Of a DNA stretch of 64,000 nt, positions 26,281 to 34,575 are shown in pieces. The translations under genes were made by a program, and so were the position numbers. Where the stretch lies: assembly GCF_009649785.1 (NCBI RefSeq), contig NZ_WJOK01000011.1:109656-173655 (forward strand), read 5' to 3'. This DNA is from Agrobacterium tumefaciens. Lineage in GTDB: Bacteria > Pseudomonadota > Alphaproteobacteria > Rhizobiales > Rhizobiaceae. The notes beneath the pieces were generated by a model that had not been told where the DNA came from, made no database searches, and saw nothing but the letters and a program-made list of their open reading frames with translations. Position 1 is the first letter of the stretch, and every line of letters starts with the position of its first letter.

Positions 26281-26565
26281 TTACACCGGGCGCGGACCGG
26301 GTGAGCGATGAAGAGAGACAACGGTGGCTCGGGCGAGAGCATCTTCAATCTCTCTGCCAAGGGCCGCCAACAATTCCCTGTATTCGGCCACACGGTCATC
26401 TCGGACCGGATCGGAAGAAGCCGCCTCCCATCTTGCCAACTCCGTCTGGGCTTCGGCAAAATCCTGGCAGATTTCACAGAATATGACGTCGCGCGACGAA
26501 AGCTCGTTGATGGCCTGAACTCTTGTGGGAAACCGCAGCCTGACCGCAGCCACACCTTCATCCAT
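26281..26565 (-). CDS. small hypothetical protein upstream of hlyD-like gene
   Basis: A 94-residue soluble, acidic, mostly helical protein with no signal peptide. Its segments AINELSSRDVIFCEICQDF and AEAQTELARWEAA suggest paired amphipathic helices. GGGAGAGGACA before the ATG is a good ribosome site, and it ends 39 bases before the HlyD gene, so it opens the efflux operon. It could be a small cytosolic accessory or regulator; I do not recognise a characterised family. Confidence 0.65.
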   Translation of the reverse strand: MDEGVAAVRLRFPTRVQAINELSSRDVIFCEICQDFAEAQTELARWEAASSDPVRDDRVAEYRELLAALGREIEDALARATVVSLHRSPGPRPV

Positions 26566-26991
26566 TGTCCTCTCCCACCCTCACAGCGTCACGGCGACGC
26601 CGAATGTCTCGATGGCATATTCTTTGATGAAGCGCGGCTCGTGCAGTATGTTACCGTAATATACGCTGGTGCGGTCAGCTTACCGAGGTTGGATTGCAGC
26701 ACCGTCAAGGTCTCGCATGTTTTAACACGCTAGCGAGCGGGCGAGAAAGACGACGGTTACGGGGCCGCGTGTGATTGTCTCTGGCAACTTCCACACTTTC
26801 ACGCATTCAGATGACGGCATCGTCCGCCGGATGCCCGTAACATACCCGATGTTACGGGAAAACAGCCCGTCATTCGCATAGGTTTTTTGTGCGCCGACGT
26901 GGCGAGGACAAAGCTGTGACATATGGCGGCGGGCGATCTGGTGAACGGCAACGATACAAGGGACCTCCGTAACGGACGCTTTCCATATCGA
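26566..26991. other. divergent promoter region between efflux operon and lipoprotein hydrolase gene
   Basis: No convincing gene in about 425 bases. Frames such as 26722-27048 minus lack any recognisable pattern. The region contains the perfect 10-bp inverted repeat at 26834-26858 and must carry the promoters of both flanking transcription units. Confidence 0.5.
26834..26858. promoter_or_regulatory. perfect 10-bp inverted repeat, operator candidate
   Basis: CCCGTAACAT (26834-26843), spacer ACCCG, ATGTTACGGG (26849-26858). The symmetry and its place between divergent genes suggest a dimeric regulator site (TetR or MarR size), although a hairpin in RNA is also possible. The bound regulator, if any, is not encoded beside it. 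Confidence 0.5.
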
Positions 26992-28251
26992 ATGGGAAGG
27001 CTCCCTTTTTGTGTGATGTTCGCAGCTCTCGTTGGTTGCGGCGGCCACGCGAAAAACGTTCTTGTCCCTGTTGCCGATAGCGCCCCCACATCCACCAAGG
27101 TGGACATGCTGATCACAACAACGCGTAGTCGCTCCGCGAACAAAGGCGAGATGTTTACGGGTGAACGCGCAAGGGATGCGGCCTTCGCGGAGATCACCGT
27201 GTCCATCCCTCCGGGAAATGTCCGCAAGATTGGTAATGTTGCCTGGCCGAAAAGGATTCCTCCCAATCCAGCCACTGATTTTGCGACGTTAAAGGCACAG
27301 GAAATCAGCCGCGACGATGCTCGGAAATGGCTGAGCGCTTCCGTCAGAAAGAGCCGTGACGGCAGCGTGCTGGTCTTCATTCACGGCTTCAACAATCGAT
27401 TTGAAGACTCGGTCTATCGCTTTGCCCAAATCGTCCAGGATTCCGGCGTAGCGAGCGCTCCCGTACTGGTCACCTGGCCGTCGCGCGGAAGCCTGCTTGC
27501 GTACGGCTACGACCGCGAGAGCACCAACTATACGCGCAATGCCCTGGAGTTGCTTTTTCAATATCTGGCCAGGGATAAGCAGGTGAAGGAAGTTTCGATC
27601 CTTGCTCATTCCATGGGTAACTGGCTCGCGCTCGAGGCGCTTCGTCAAATGGCCATTCGCAATGGAAGCCTTCCGGCCAAGTTCAAGAATGTGATGCTCG
27701 CATCTCCCGACGTCGACGTCGACGTCTTCCGGCAACAGATCGCCGACATGGGCAAAAAGCATCCGAAATTCACTTTATTTGTCTCCCGGGATGATCGGGC
27801 ATTGGCCGTGTCCCGCCGAGTGTGGGGCAACGTCGCGAGGCTTGGCGCTATCGACCCTGAGCAGCCTCCCTACAAGAGTGAATTGGCCGAAAGCCAGATC
27901 TCGGTAATCGACCTCACCATGATCAAAGCCGGGGACAGCCTCAACCACGGGAAGTTCGCGGAGTCGCCAGAGATCGTCCGGCTGATTGGAGCCCGGATTT
28001 CTGATGGACAGACTTTGACGGACAGCAAGATTGGCCTTGGAGATACGATCCTTGCAGCAACAACCGGCACGGCAGCGGCAGTGGGCAGTACCGCAGGGCT
28101 GATCCTTGCCGCTCCGGTTGCCGTCGTCGATGCCGACACCAGAGACAATTATGCCGGGGGCGTTCAGTCCCTTCTTGGTTCAGGTGGCACGACACGGAAA
28201 TCATCGCACTGCAACACACCGAACACTTCGACTGAAGCATGTCATCACTAG
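26992..28251 (+). CDS. DUF900-type alpha/beta hydrolase, predicted lipoprotein
   Basis: A 419-residue serine-hydrolase-fold protein. The ATG at 26992 gives a lipoprotein-like signal (MGRLPFCVMFAALVGCGG, cysteine at about residue 16); an upstream frame begins at 26923. The core shows VLVFIHGFNNRFEDSVYRFA (oxyanion strand), the nucleophile elbow LAHSMGNWLALEAL, and an aspartate region at LASPDVDVDVF. The DUF900 family comprises esterase/lipase-like proteins of unknown substrate. The last 70 residues are low in conservation and Gly/Thr-rich. It is followed by an MscS-type channel gene 52 bases on, suggesting an envelope-related role. Confidence 0.8.
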   Translation: MGRLPFCVMFAALVGCGGHAKNVLVPVADSAPTSTKVDMLITTTRSRSANKGEMFTGERARDAAFAEITVSIPPGNVRKIGNVAWPKRIPPNPATDFATLKAQEISRDDARKWLSASVRKSRDGSVLVFIHGFNNRFEDSVYRFAQIVQDSGVASAPVLVTWPSRGSLLAYGYDRESTNYTRNALELLFQYLARDKQVKEVSILAHSMGNWLALEALRQMAIRNGSLPAKFKNVMLASPDVDVDVFRQQIADMGKKHPKFTLFVSRDDRALAVSRRVWGNVARLGAIDPEQPPYKSELAESQISVIDLTMIKAGDSLNHGKFAESPEIVRLIGARISDGQTLTDSKIGLGDTILAATTGTAAAVGSTAGLILAAPVAVVDADTRDNYAGGVQSLLGSGGTTRKSSHCNTPNTSTEACHH

Positions 28252-28303
28252 CGGGTCGAGCGTCCTTCGGAAGGGCGCCGAGGTACCACAACAGGGACAG
28301 ACA

Positions 28304-30469
28304 ATGGTAATGCGCCTGAAATTTTTGCTGATGAAAATATCTCGCACGTCTATTGCGGCGATGCTCATCCTTTTCGTTGGCATCTCAGCCGTAGCAGCGC
28401 AAATGCCTGGCGCGCCCGCTCCGGCGGAACAACCACCCAATGTCCAGCACTTCATCACCCTAATGTCGGATCCCGATGTTCAGAAATGGTTGCAGCACGT
28501 TGCTCGTGGAGCGAATCCTGAAGCGCCGCCTTCGACCAGCGCAGAGGCGGGTCCCTCGTTTGCCGCATCGACAATGCGTTTCCGCGCCCATGCGGCCGCA
28601 ATGGTCGACGCTGCACATTCTTTTCCGTCCGAAGCAATGCGTGGCGCCGCTTTACTTGAGCAGGACATCAAGACGATTGGCGGGACCCGGCCCATCGTGC
28701 TGGTGGTCGCGTTTGTTGTCGCAGGACTTGCCGCTCAATGGGTATTTTGGTGGATCAGTGCTGGCTGGCGGTCATGGATGGCGGAAGCCTCGTTCACGAC
28801 CGTTTGGCACAGGATTATTGCCATAACCGCCCGGCTGCTCTGGGCGGCTTTTTACGTGCTGTCGTTCGGGCTGGGCAGCATCGGTTTCTTCCTGCTTTTT
28901 GAGTGGCCACCGATCGTTAGGGAAATCGTCGTCGGCTTCCTGTTCGCTGTCGTCATTTACCGCCTCGCCAGCGCAGTACTGGATGTGTTTTTGGCGCCAC
29001 GCTCGAACGAGAAAGGCCATTTCCGCGTGGTTCCGATCTCTGACGAGACGGCAGGTCACTGGGCAAAACGACTGAGCTATCTCGTGGGTTGGTACGCCTT
29101 TGGCTGGGTGACCATTCGGCTTCTCGGTACGCTTGGCCTATCGATCCCGGCGCGGCAGCTCGCGGCCTACTTCCTGGGTTTCATTCTTCTCGGCATTGCT
29201 ATCGAGGCCATATGGCGACGCCCGCCTCATTCCTCCACGTTACAGGGCAGCCGGATTGGATTGAATGGTCGCAACTGGCTTTGGACTGCCTATTTAACCG
29301 GTATCTGGTTGCTCTGGGTGGCGGGCGCGACGACGCTTTTCTGGATTATGGTCGTCTGCGCCGCATTGCCAGGCGCGATCGTTCTTACCAAAGCATCTAT
29401 AAACAACATTCTGCGCCGCTCCGGCGCTGAAGAGGATGGTCATAAACGTGTCACAGTGGTTTCGGTTGTCGTCGAGCGTGGGATAAGGGCAGCCCTGATC
29501 GTTGCAGCCATCCTCTTCCTCGCCGATGTCATGGACGTTCGACTGACCGAGATGACGATGCAGGATTCACCCGCGCTACGGCTCTTACGTGGAGTGCTAA
29601 GCGCCGGCATCATTCTCCTCGTCGTCGATCTGGCATGGAATGTCGTTAAAGTGCTGATCGATCGGAAAATGGGAGACACGGAAGCCGCGCTTGAGATTGG
29701 AAGCGAGCGGGAGCGGCGGCGTACCCGTTTGAGAACTCTTCTACCGATCCTGCGCAACTTCGTCATGATCCTTTTTGCAGCGATTGCGATCATGATGGCC
29801 CTGTCTTCACTCGGAATCGAGATCGGACCATTGATCGCCGGTGCTGGCGTCGTAGGCGTCGCCATTGGCTTTGGTGCGCAGACCGTCGTCAAGGACATCA
29901 TCAGCGGCATGTTCTATCTACTCGACGATGCATTCCGGATTGGTGAATACATTCAGAGCGGCAGTTACAAAGGAACCGTCGAGGCGTTCAGTCTCCGCTC
30001 GGTCAAGCTTAGGCACCACAGGGGCCCGATATTCATCGTCCCATTCAGTGAACTGGGTGCCGTCCAGAACATGAGCCGCGACTGGTCAGTGGTCAAATTC
30101 CTGCTGTCCGTGTCCTACGAATCCGACGTCGCCCAGGTCAAGGCAATCACCAAAGCCGTGGGCAAAGCCCTGTACGATGACCCCGAATTCCAGCCGTTCA
30201 TTATTGAGAACCTCAAAATGAAAGGCGTCGAAGAGATCACAGACATTGGAATAAAATTGAGCTTTGGGATGACGTTGAAACCTACCCAACTGCAATCGGC
30301 CATCCGTCGCAGAGCTTATGCAATGCTGCGGGAAGCATTCAACGCCCAAGGCATCAAGATCGCCGTTCCGACCGTGCAAGTCGCAGGCGGAAAGGAAGAG
30401 GGTCTTGCTGCCGCTGCCCAACAGGCGCTGGCAAAACACAACGCCGTGACCGTGCCCGGGCCAGCTTGA
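28304..30469 (+). CDS. large MscS-family mechanosensitive channel
   Basis: A 721-residue multi-helix channel, far longer than E. coli MscS (286). A signal peptide (ending SAVAAQ) is followed by a periplasmic region (to about residue 120), several extra membrane helices, then the MscS pore and beta domain: GAGVVGVAIGFGAQTVVKDI, then ISGMFYLLDDAFRIGEYI, and VPFSELGAVQNMSRDW. The ATG at 28304 is preceded by ACAGGGACAGACA; upstream codons to 28106 lie inside the hydrolase gene. It likely releases solutes on osmotic downshift. Confidence 0.9.
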   Translation: MVMRLKFLLMKISRTSIAAMLILFVGISAVAAQMPGAPAPAEQPPNVQHFITLMSDPDVQKWLQHVARGANPEAPPSTSAEAGPSFAASTMRFRAHAAAMVDAAHSFPSEAMRGAALLEQDIKTIGGTRPIVLVVAFVVAGLAAQWVFWWISAGWRSWMAEASFTTVWHRIIAITARLLWAAFYVLSFGLGSIGFFLLFEWPPIVREIVVGFLFAVVIYRLASAVLDVFLAPRSNEKGHFRVVPISDETAGHWAKRLSYLVGWYAFGWVTIRLLGTLGLSIPARQLAAYFLGFILLGIAIEAIWRRPPHSSTLQGSRIGLNGRNWLWTAYLTGIWLLWVAGATTLFWIMVVCAALPGAIVLTKASINNILRRSGAEEDGHKRVTVVSVVVERGIRAALIVAAILFLADVMDVRLTEMTMQDSPALRLLRGVLSAGIILLVVDLAWNVVKVLIDRKMGDTEAALEIGSERERRRTRLRTLLPILRNFVMILFAAIAIMMALSSLGIEIGPLIAGAGVVGVAIGFGAQTVVKDIISGMFYLLDDAFRIGEYIQSGSYKGTVEAFSLRSVKLRHHRGPIFIVPFSELGAVQNMSRDWSVVKFLLSVSYESDVAQVKAITKAVGKALYDDPEFQPFIIENLKMKGVEEITDIGIKLSFGMTLKPTQLQSAIRRRAYAMLREAFNAQGIKIAVPTVQVAGGKEEGLAAAAQQALAKHNAVTVPGPA

Positions 30470-30521
30470 TCACGAAGTGAACCAGGCGAAACGCCATCAA
30501 AGATCACAAGGAGGATATGAA

Positions 30522-30953
30522 ATGAAAACCTCAAAAATCGTATCACACCTACTCAGCCTGATCGCCGTGCTGATGCTGATCAGCATACCGGTTCTTTTAC
30601 CCTCGACCGCTGAAGCCCGTCGTGGGGCTGCAGCCTGCGGCCCCCGAGGCTGCGGTGTGGCGGCGTGCGGACCGCGCGGTTGCGCTGCTGCCGGACGTCG
30701 TCATGCACCCGCATATCGCCCTGCCCATCGGCCTGCGGCCCCGGCCTACCGGCCAGCGCGGCGCGGCGTTGTCGTTGTTGCTCCCCGCCGCTACTGGCGG
30801 CCGGGCGCCGCGATAGCTGCAGGCGCAGCCATTGGCGTCGTCACCGGTGCAGCAGCTGTCGCACTGGCTGGTACACCGCCGCAGCCCGGCCAGTGCTGGT
30901 ATTACACGTCTCCGGCCAAAACGACCGGCTTCTGGGACGTTTGCCCGCACTGA
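30522..30953 (+). CDS. small secreted Cys/Gly/Pro-rich protein
   Basis: A 143-residue exported protein preceded by an excellent ribosome site (AAGGAGGATATGAA). The signal peptide ends at TAEARRG. The mature N-terminus has two copies of AACGPRGC, then a proline/arginine-rich segment with repeated PAYRPA, a glycine/alanine helix (GAAIAAGAAIGVVTGAAAVA) resembling a glycine zipper, and a C-terminal CWYYTSPAKTTGFWDVCPH. It may sit in the outer membrane or periplasm; function unknown. Confidence 0.75.
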   Translation: MKTSKIVSHLLSLIAVLMLISIPVLLPSTAEARRGAAACGPRGCGVAACGPRGCAAAGRRHAPAYRPAHRPAAPAYRPARRGVVVVAPRRYWRPGAAIAAGAAIGVVTGAAAVALAGTPPQPGQCWYYTSPAKTTGFWDVCPH

Positions 30954-31018
30954 AACTGCTTGGCTGGGACAATCATGCTGCTCGCGCACGCGCAGATCAT
31001 CAACGAAGGGGATCTTCC

Positions 31019-31666
31019 ATGGACTTCAACACCATCGACGCCACGCTTGTCGGAAAGCTTCTTCTTTTGCTTTTGATCGGCATGGGTCCAAAAATTGCCC
31101 TCGTGCCGTTTCTTGAGAAAACCCATAGTTTCGACACCGCGACCAAAGTGCGCATCGGCCGCCAGATGGTACTGACAGCACTCGTCACAGCACTGATCCT
31201 CTTTGCGACCGGCGCGCTTCTGATGCGACTTCTCCACATAACCGGCGGCGCCGTCGCTGTGGCAGGTGGCATCATCCTTGCGCTCATAGCGATCAAGATG
31301 GCATCCGGACCGACGGAAAAGCCGCATGACGAGCTTGCCGATCCGATCGATCCGGACAAACTCGCAGTGTTCCCGCTTGCGGTTCCCTATTTGCTCAACC
31401 CCGTCGGCATAACCGTCATAATCCTGGCGTCTGGCGAAGTTGTCTCAGTCGCCAGCGCGGTAGTTGTCGCTGTTCTGATCCTGATTGTCGCTGCTTTCGA
31501 CTATGTCGTTTTTACCAATACCGACAAGCTGTCCAAACACATGAAGCCAGCGAGCATGGTCGTCTCAGAGGTCGTGTTCGGGATTTTGCTGACCGCTGTC
31601 GCAGTCCAGCTGATTGTCAGTGGGCTAGGGCGTCTAGGGATCATTGCGCCGGCGGTGGGCCATTGA
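31019..31666 (+). CDS. MarC-family-like inner-membrane protein
   Basis: A 215-residue six-helix membrane protein similar to the MarC/UPF0056 family: LVPFLEKTHSFDTATKVRIG, LLHITGGAVAVAGGIILALI and PLAVPYLLNPVGITVIIL are typical. GAAGGGGATCTTCC precedes the ATG at 31019; the longer frame from 30665 runs through the secreted-protein gene. Function of the family is not established; it was once linked to multiple antibiotic resistance, later disputed. Confidence 0.8.
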   Translation: MDFNTIDATLVGKLLLLLLIGMGPKIALVPFLEKTHSFDTATKVRIGRQMVLTALVTALILFATGALLMRLLHITGGAVAVAGGIILALIAIKMASGPTEKPHDELADPIDPDKLAVFPLAVPYLLNPVGITVIILASGEVVSVASAVVVAVLILIVAAFDYVVFTNTDKLSKHMKPASMVVSEVVFGILLTAVAVQLIVSGLGRLGIIAPAVGH

Positions 31667-31709
31667 CCCATAGGGCGCAGCCTCTCCAGGCGGCTCGAAG
31701 GGAATGCGC

Positions 31710-32183
31710 ATGATGACTGATCGAAGGAAAAATGCTCTCGCTTACGGATCACTCATCGTGCTCCAGTCCCTGGCGGTCGCATTCCTGCTCCGGGTTATCT
31801 TCCCGATCTTTTACGCCGTCGTCACCCATCTTGGCGAACGCCAACAAGTGCCCGTGTCGACATTGCTCACAATCCTTGCGGTTGCGCTGCTTTTACAGGC
31901 AAGCTACTGGACAAGAATGCGTTGGGTCGAGGTCCGCGCACCGTTCCACTCCATATTCGTATCTCACCTCTTATCGTTTGCCGCACGCCTGGCCTTCCTG
32001 TTCGGAGGCGTCCTGTTCTCAACGATCTTCTTTCGACACTTGCCGGAATCCAACACGCTGCCTCCGCTTGGTCACACGGTTCTGCAGGGGGCTTTGATCC
32101 TGTTGGTACTGTTCAGTTTTTTTTGCTACTCCGTCGAACTTGAACGCCTTGCGAAGGCGATCGAAGATCCAGCTGAGACATAA
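31710..32183 (+). CDS. small membrane protein, unknown function
   Basis: A 157-residue protein with four predicted membrane helices (SLIVLQSLAVAFLLRVIF, STLLTILAVALLLQASY, LLSFAARLAFLFGGVLF, TVLQGALILLVLFSFF). CGAAGGG lies about eight bases before the ATG at 31710; an ATG at 31704 is too close to it. It follows the MarC-like gene by 43 bases and may share its transcript. I do not recognise a family. Confidence 0.65.
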   Translation: MMTDRRKNALAYGSLIVLQSLAVAFLLRVIFPIFYAVVTHLGERQQVPVSTLLTILAVALLLQASYWTRMRWVEVRAPFHSIFVSHLLSFAARLAFLFGGVLFSTIFFRHLPESNTLPPLGHTVLQGALILLVLFSFFCYSVELERLAKAIEDPAET

Positions 32184-32496
32184 ATTGCCTCCGGTTACAG
32201 CTCAGCAATGTGGTGTTGGCCGCCGCTGTCGAAGCCGACTTGGCGGTGGAACCGATGTCCATATCGCGTTCCATCCAGGCTACCGAATAGCGCCGCGCGG
32301 ATGAAGGGTAGTTAGACATCGCTCGGTGGAGCAAAGAGGGTGTGTGCGTATTCTCGATGCTCAGGCGAACACGCGGAAGAATTTTGATCCCATGATTTTA
32401 GATTTGCGAGTGTTTTCAGCTCTCCTCTATGTTGCCACCGGACAAGGAAACTGACATCATCGTTTTGCAGGCTTCAACGGGCCGCTGATATTCCAT
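32184..32496. other. upstream region of the amide operon
   Basis: No credible gene. A minus-strand frame at 32113-32334 has no recognisable pattern. The region must contain the promoter for the amiC-like gene; I see no strong sigma-70 or sigma-54 match. Confidence 0.45.
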
Positions 32497-32545
32497 GAGC
32501 AGGGTAGCTCTCGACCGGAAACGGGCGGGAGCTTTTTTATTTTTT
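32497..32545 (+). promoter_or_regulatory. ANTAR-type leader: A1/G4 hexaloop hairpin overlapping an intrinsic terminator
   Basis: GAGC (32497-32500), loop AGGGTA, GCTC (32507-32510) form a hairpin whose hexaloop has A at position 1 and G at position 4, as in known ANTAR targets. Its 3' arm is shared with the terminator 5' arm: AGCTCTCGACCG (32506-32517), GAAA tetraloop, CGGGCGGGAGCT (32522-32533), one mismatch, then TTTTTTATTTTTT. The two structures exclude each other. The terminator ends about ten bases before the amiC start. The AmiR-like protein encoded at 33718 is the likely antiterminator. Confidence 0.6.
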
Positions 32546-32553
32546 GGTGGGCG

Positions 32554-33705
32554 ATGATGCATTCAGAAAGCTGGCGGGTCGGTGTGCTGTTCTCCGAGAC
32601 GGGTGTGACCGGAGCCGTCGAAAAAACCCAGAGGTTCGCGACCTTGCTGGCGATTGACGAAATCAATGCGGCTGGCGGCGTCCTTGGCCGGATGATCGAG
32701 CCTGTCGCCTATGACCCTAAATCGACGCCCAATCTCTATAAGGAACTTGCGGTCAAGCTTTGCGACGAGGATCGGGTCCGGGTCGTTTTCGGTTGCCATA
32801 TGTCTAGCACCCGCAAAGCCGTACTGCCCGTCATCGAAGCTCGAGATGCCCTGCTATTCTATCCGACACTGTATGAGGGGTTTGAATACTCTCGGCACTG
32901 CATCTACACCGGGGCCGTACCCAACCAAAACTCCGTGCAGCTGGTCGACTTCCTCACCAAGCATTATGGAAAGCGGGTTTTCCTTGTGGGTTCGAACTAC
33001 GTCTACCCTTACGAATCCAACCGGACGATCAGCGATCTCTTTCTTCAGCTGGGCGGTCAGGTGCTGGACGAAATATATGTTCCTCTCAACCTAAAACCCG
33101 AAGATGTCGCCAAAATCATCCGGCATATTCGCGCGGCACGGCCGGATGTCATCTACTCGACAATCGTCGGCGACGGTATCATTCCCTTCTACACGGCGTT
33201 CAAAGAGGCGGGTTTTGATTCAGCGACGATGCCAATCGCCAGTCAGTCGACAAGCGAGGCCGACGTGATCCGGATGCGGCCGGAAGTGGCCGAGGGGCAT
33301 ATCACCGCGGCCCCGTTTTTCGCCTCCCTGGATACGCCTCGCGCGCGTGCCTTCGTCTTGGCTTACCAACAGCGATACGGCCAGCAGATGCTGCCGACCG
33401 CGCCGGCCGAAGCGGCCTATTTCCAGGTCTATCTCTATGCGGGAGCTTTGCAGCGGGCCGGTGGCGACGGGCTGGAGCAGCTTCTTCCAGCCCTTTACGA
33501 GGTCGAGTACGACGCTCCGCAGGGCGCTGTGAAGATAGACCGGCTGACGAACCACACCCATCTGTGGCCAAGGGTTGCAAAAGTAAATGCGCAAGGCAGC
33601 TATGACATCGTCCATGACCCGTCGCTGCGCGTGGCGCCAGATCCCTTCATGCGAGAATATCGCCCGGATCTGACGCAGCCGTTCCCACATCGTGTTCAGG
33701 TCTGA
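32554..33705 (+). CDS. amiC: AmiC-like amide sensor (type I periplasmic-binding fold)
   Basis: A 383-residue cytoplasmic protein without a signal peptide, homologous to branched-chain/amide binding proteins. Typical AmiC/UrtA segments: RVGVLFSETGVTG at the N-terminus, AAGGVLGRMIEPVAYDPKS, FGCHMSSTRKAVLPVIE, LFYPTLYEGFEYS. In Pseudomonas AmiC binds amides and releases AmiR. Here it stands directly before an AmiR-like gene (12-base gap), supporting that role. GGTGGGCG precedes the ATG. An intrinsic terminator lies just upstream, so its own synthesis may be antitermination-controlled. Confidence 0.85.
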   Translation: MMHSESWRVGVLFSETGVTGAVEKTQRFATLLAIDEINAAGGVLGRMIEPVAYDPKSTPNLYKELAVKLCDEDRVRVVFGCHMSSTRKAVLPVIEARDALLFYPTLYEGFEYSRHCIYTGAVPNQNSVQLVDFLTKHYGKRVFLVGSNYVYPYESNRTISDLFLQLGGQVLDEIYVPLNLKPEDVAKIIRHIRAARPDVIYSTIVGDGIIPFYTAFKEAGFDSATMPIASQSTSEADVIRMRPEVAEGHITAAPFFASLDTPRARAFVLAYQQRYGQQMLPTAPAEAAYFQVYLYAGALQRAGGDGLEQLLPALYEVEYDAPQGAVKIDRLTNHTHLWPRVAKVNAQGSYDIVHDPSLRVAPDPFMREYRPDLTQPFPHRVQV

Positions 33706-33717
33706 GAAGGAGCGACG

Positions 33718-34326
33718 ATGTCTTTCGCCCTTCTTAGAGATTTGCGGGACCTCAAGGTTCTGGTGATTCATCCCCGGACATCCGAAGGAGAGTTTCTCGT
33801 TGATCACCTGCGCCGTATCGGTTGTACGGTCAGTTGCCTCTGGCCGGTCCCTGCCGAGTTGCCACACGGCACGGATGTCGTCTTTCTTGCCATGGAAGAC
33901 GAGGCGCGACCGGAAATCGAACGCCTGCTGAAGTGCCTCCCTAATCCCGCTCCGACCATGCTCGCCATCGTCGGTTACGAAAATCCCTCCACATTGCAGA
34001 TCGTTCTGGAAAGCGGCGCGCTTGCCATTGTCGAGAGACCGATCAAACCGTTCGGCCTGCTGACAAATCTCGCCATAGCGCGCAGTCTCTGGCTTGAGCG
34101 CCAAAGGCTCGTCAAGGAAGCCCGTAAATATAAGCGCAAGGTCTTGGGAGACCAGAAGCTTGCCCGGGCAAAGGCCATTCTCATGGCCAATCGCGGCACG
34201 AGCGAGAATGAGGCGTATCGTGAAATGCGCGAGCAAGCGATGGCTCGGCGGGTCCCAATCGATGAAATCGCCAATTCGATTATCAACGCCGAACAGCTCT
34301 TGCGCCCTTCCCAAAAACATGATTAG
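33718..34326 (+). CDS. amiR: AmiR-like ANTAR antiterminator
   Basis: A 202-residue RNA-binding antiterminator. Residues 10-125 form a receiver-like fold without an obvious phosphorylatable aspartate, as in AmiR. Residues 140-195 are the ANTAR domain: QKLARAKAILMANRGTSENE, AYREMREQAMARRVPIDEIA, ending NSIINAEQLL. It would be held by the AmiC-like sensor and released by amide, then bind leader RNA. Two candidate targets are in the window, before amiC (32497) and before the importer (34423). Confidence 0.88.
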   Translation: MSFALLRDLRDLKVLVIHPRTSEGEFLVDHLRRIGCTVSCLWPVPAELPHGTDVVFLAMEDEARPEIERLLKCLPNPAPTMLAIVGYENPSTLQIVLESGALAIVERPIKPFGLLTNLAIARSLWLERQRLVKEARKYKRKVLGDQKLARAKAILMANRGTSENEAYREMREQAMARRVPIDEIANSIINAEQLLRPSQKHD

Positions 34327-34355
34327 TTTTTGATGTGTTCCAGATGAACACCTCC

Positions 34356-34388
34356 GGCACATCCCTTCGTTTCGCGAAGCCATGTGCC
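34356..34388 (+). other. stem-loop in the leader of the amide importer
   Basis: GGCACAT (34356-34362), CC, CTTCG, loop TTTCG, CGAAG, CC, ATGTGCC (34382-34388): twelve pairs interrupted by a symmetric CC/CC internal loop. It lies between the AmiR stop and the leader terminator and may be part of the antiterminator leader or end the amiCR message, although no T run follows. Confidence 0.5.
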
Positions 34389-34422
34389 GCTGTTGCACGC
34401 GGCGCAGCCGTGATGCGATGAT

Positions 34423-34465
34423 GGCAAGGGTGCCCGCAGGCTGTGAAAAGCCTCGCGGGTTTTTT
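34423..34465 (+). promoter_or_regulatory. second ANTAR-type leader: A1/G4 hexaloop overlapping an intrinsic terminator
   Basis: GGC (34423-34425), loop AAGGGT, GCC (34432-34434): a short hairpin with A1/G4 hexaloop. It overlaps the terminator CCCGCAGGCT (34433-34442), loop GTGAAA, AGCCT, bulged C, GCGGG (34455-34459), then six T. The loop core AGGGT is shared with the leader at 32497. The first hairpin of the two-hairpin ANTAR consensus could not be assigned confidently here. The importer ATG is about 110 bases downstream. Confidence 0.55.
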
Positions 34466-34575
34466 GTTATCTGCTGACAGTGAAGTCGGCCTTCCAGTAT
34501 TTTTTCGGCATGAAAGCCTCGCCGTAGAGCCGGGCAGTGCCGTCGCGTGCGCCAATCAAAAAAAGGGGAACCAAG

